Below, one piece after another: positions 62,442 through 64,000 of a DNA stretch of 64,000 nt. The stretch is from the NCBI GenBank assembly GCA_964509425.1, contig CAZDWZ010000014.1, positions 62,001-126,000 of the forward strand, written 5' to 3'. Within the stretch, counting starts at the first letter, position 1. Each line of letters starts with the position of its first letter. Under the pieces are notes generated by a model. That model ran no database searches. It saw only the letters and a program-made list of their open reading frames with translations, and was not told the origin of the DNA. The position numbers and the translations under genes were made by a program. Source of the DNA: CAZDWZ01 sp964509425. GTDB lineage: Bacteria > Bdellovibrionota_C > UBA2361 > SZUA-149 > CAZDWZ01.

Positions 62442-63967
62442 GTAACCCACTTTTTCCGATTGTTTCCGACAGAGCGAAGCAGGCTGAGGCCTCATCGTGC
62501 TCGACGGAGAAGATGAATGTTTTTGATTCGGGTGAATCGCATCCGATCCATGCCGGACCGGAGTTTGCCGGAAACGTGGCGCTTGTCACGCTTGGCTGCG
62601 CGAAAAATCTGGTCGACTCTGAGGTGATGCTCGGAGTTTTGCGAAGCCGGGGATTCCGCAGTGTTCAAGACCCGGCGCAAGCCGAGCTCATCGTCGTAAA
62701 TACCTGCGCCTTTCTCCGTTCCGCCGTCGAGGAAGGCATCGACACGATATTAGATCTCGCGCAGCTCAAATCAACTGGCCGCTGCCGGAAGCTGATCGTC
62801 GCGGGTTGCATGGTCGAGCGATACCGGAAGGACTTGGAAGAGTCGCTTCCCGAGGTCGATCGTTTTCTTTCAACTGACGAACTGCTCTCGGTCGCGGATG
62901 AACAAGGCTCGACTGCCGATGCGCTCGATAGTGCGAGACGCCCATATTTTCTCTACGACGAGAGCATGCCGCGGGTCGTCTCGACCACCGGGGCTTCGGC
63001 TTATGTGAAAATTGCCGAGGGCTGCGATCGGCCTTGCGCGTTTTGCATCATCCCGAAGATTCGTGGCGAGTTCCGATCCCGGCCGGTCGAGTCCGTGCTT
63101 TCAGAGGTACGGCAGCTCGTCTACGGCGGAGTCCGCGAGATCAATCTCGTTGCGCAGGATCTTACGTCGTATGGTGTAGACTTCGACGCTGGAGGGAAAA
63201 AGCGCGGCCGGCCGCAGTTGCTGGATCTCCTTCAGAATATCTCTGCGCTCGATGCGGGTCATCCCGAAGGTCCCGGGAACTTTTGGGTTCGTCTCCTTTA
63301 TGCCTATCCTATCGGCGTGACTCAAGAACTCATCGAGCATATCGTCGCGTCACCCGTTATTTGTAACTATCTCGATCTTCCTCTCCAACATATTAGCGGT
63401 CCGGTTTTAAAGCGGATGAATCGTCCGCTCGGGGAGCGTGGCACCAGAGGGCTTATCGAGCAGATTCATAAGCTCGCGCCCGAGATTGCTCTTCGAACGA
63501 CTTTTGTCGTTGGATTTCCGGGTGAGACCGAAGAGGATATTCGATCGCTTGAAGAGTTCGTCGCTTCCGGATTTTTTACGCATGTTGGAGTTTTTCCGTA
63601 TTCACAAGAAGCAGAGGCGAAGTCTTACACGTTCGAGGATCAGGTGCCGGACGAGCTCAAGCTCGAGCGCGTCGAACGAGTAATGTCCCTCCAGCGAGAG
63701 ATCGTAAAGAAGCGGAATAGTGCGCTCATCGGGCGAGAGTTCCGGGTCCTCGTCGAAGGGCAGAGTGAAGAGAGTGAGCTCCTCATTTCGGCACGCGCCG
63801 ACTGGCATGCTCCTGAGATTGATGGAGCAATCCTCATCAACGATGTCGCTGATGAACTTCGCGACGAGAGTGGCGAGGTTGATCAAAACCAACTCTCCGG
63901 ACGTTTTGCCCGGGCGGTTGTTACCGAAGTTTCAGACTATGATTTGATCGCTCGGCTCGTGCGTTGA
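62438..63967 (+). CDS. rimO: Ribosomal protein S12 methylthiotransferase
   Basis: 509 residues, about 45 longer than usual at the N-terminus. A radical-SAM enzyme that adds a methylthio group to an Asp of uS12. The N-terminal cluster cysteines are Cys54 (TLGCAKNLVDSE), Cys90 and Cys124; the radical-SAM cysteines are Cys196, Cys200 and Cys203 in GCDRPCAFCIIP. A C-terminal TRAM-like domain begins about 430. The GTG start has GGAGG 8 bases upstream, inside lolA. It overlaps lolA by 4 bases. Confidence 0.93.
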   Translation: MSNPLFPIVSDRAKQAEASSCSTEKMNVFDSGESHPIHAGPEFAGNVALVTLGCAKNLVDSEVMLGVLRSRGFRSVQDPAQAELIVVNTCAFLRSAVEEGIDTILDLAQLKSTGRCRKLIVAGCMVERYRKDLEESLPEVDRFLSTDELLSVADEQGSTADALDSARRPYFLYDESMPRVVSTTGASAYVKIAEGCDRPCAFCIIPKIRGEFRSRPVESVLSEVRQLVYGGVREINLVAQDLTSYGVDFDAGGKKRGRPQLLDLLQNISALDAGHPEGPGNFWVRLLYAYPIGVTQELIEHIVASPVICNYLDLPLQHISGPVLKRMNRPLGERGTRGLIEQIHKLAPEIALRTTFVVGFPGETEEDIRSLEEFVASGFFTHVGVFPYSQEAEAKSYTFEDQVPDELKLERVERVMSLQREIVKKRNSALIGREFRVLVEGQSEESELLISARADWHAPEIDGAILINDVADELRDESGEVDQNQLSGRFARAVVTEVSDYDLIARLVR

Positions 63968-64000
63968 TGCTCGTTCTCGTCGATTTTTAGTCGCATTTTC

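Noticed and set aside
1..64000. CRISPR arrays, prophage or complete insertion sequence
   Set aside because: No regularly spaced repeats, phage structural genes or transposase frames were seen in any frame.

Overview
The window reads as chromosomal DNA from a Gram-negative bacterium. It encodes outer-membrane lipoprotein machinery (Pal, LolA), many secreted proteins and lipoproteins, and a MoxR/Bat operon. Gene style (Ser/Pro/Thr-rich linkers of the TPTP type in secreted proteins, a DUF222-like HNH nuclease, Bat fusions, PSCyt-type haem sites) fits a deltaproteobacterial or Bdellovibrionota-like lineage. That placement is inference: there is no rRNA gene, tRNA gene or other phylogenetic marker beyond two ribosomal proteins.

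Layout. 1-3.8 kb: a truncated aldo/keto reductase, a sodium:solute symporter and a divergent TrmB-like regulator. 3.8-6.4 kb: a small accessory island with two copies of a structured ~175-bp repeat, a relic of an HNH nuclease gene, an intact HNH nuclease gene, and what looks like the 5' end of a group II intron. 6.4-25.5 kb: ssb, serC, envelope and secreted proteins (two periplasmic binding proteins, M48 protease, a dockerin plus caspase-like protein), two ribosomal proteins and a very long glycogen-synthase-like glycosyltransferase.

25.9-36.1 kb is the most striking part: one leftward operon for branched-chain amino acids, ilvB-ilvN-ilvC-thrC-leuAC-leuD-leuB. It begins with a Val/Ile/Leu-rich 19-codon leader peptide and mutually exclusive antiterminator and terminator arms, a textbook ribosome-mediated attenuator. 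Two of its enzymes have unusual architecture. LeuA is fused to LeuC in one 1005-residue chain, and threonine synthase carries a C-terminal LeuA-type allosteric domain. ilvD lies apart at 43.8 kb. ilvA and ilvE are not in the window.

36-46 kb holds HutD/Ves, an M20 peptidase, a PhoR-like histidine kinase, a formyltransferase-like protein, a degenerate hybrid kinase and ilvD. 46-52 kb holds a large secreted dihaem protein, thiol peroxidase and a GC-rich FAD oxidoreductase bracketed by short direct repeats. 52-61 kb is a compact leftward operon MoxR-DUF58-membrane protein-BatA-BatBC-BatDE-thioesterase, with two Bat fusions. The right end has pal, then lolA and rimO overlapping by four bases.

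Regions also carry many inverted repeats at convergent gene ends, including a short dispersed motif GAGCGRTTCTC seen only in gaps between genes. No CRISPR array, tRNA, rRNA, prophage or complete insertion sequence was seen.
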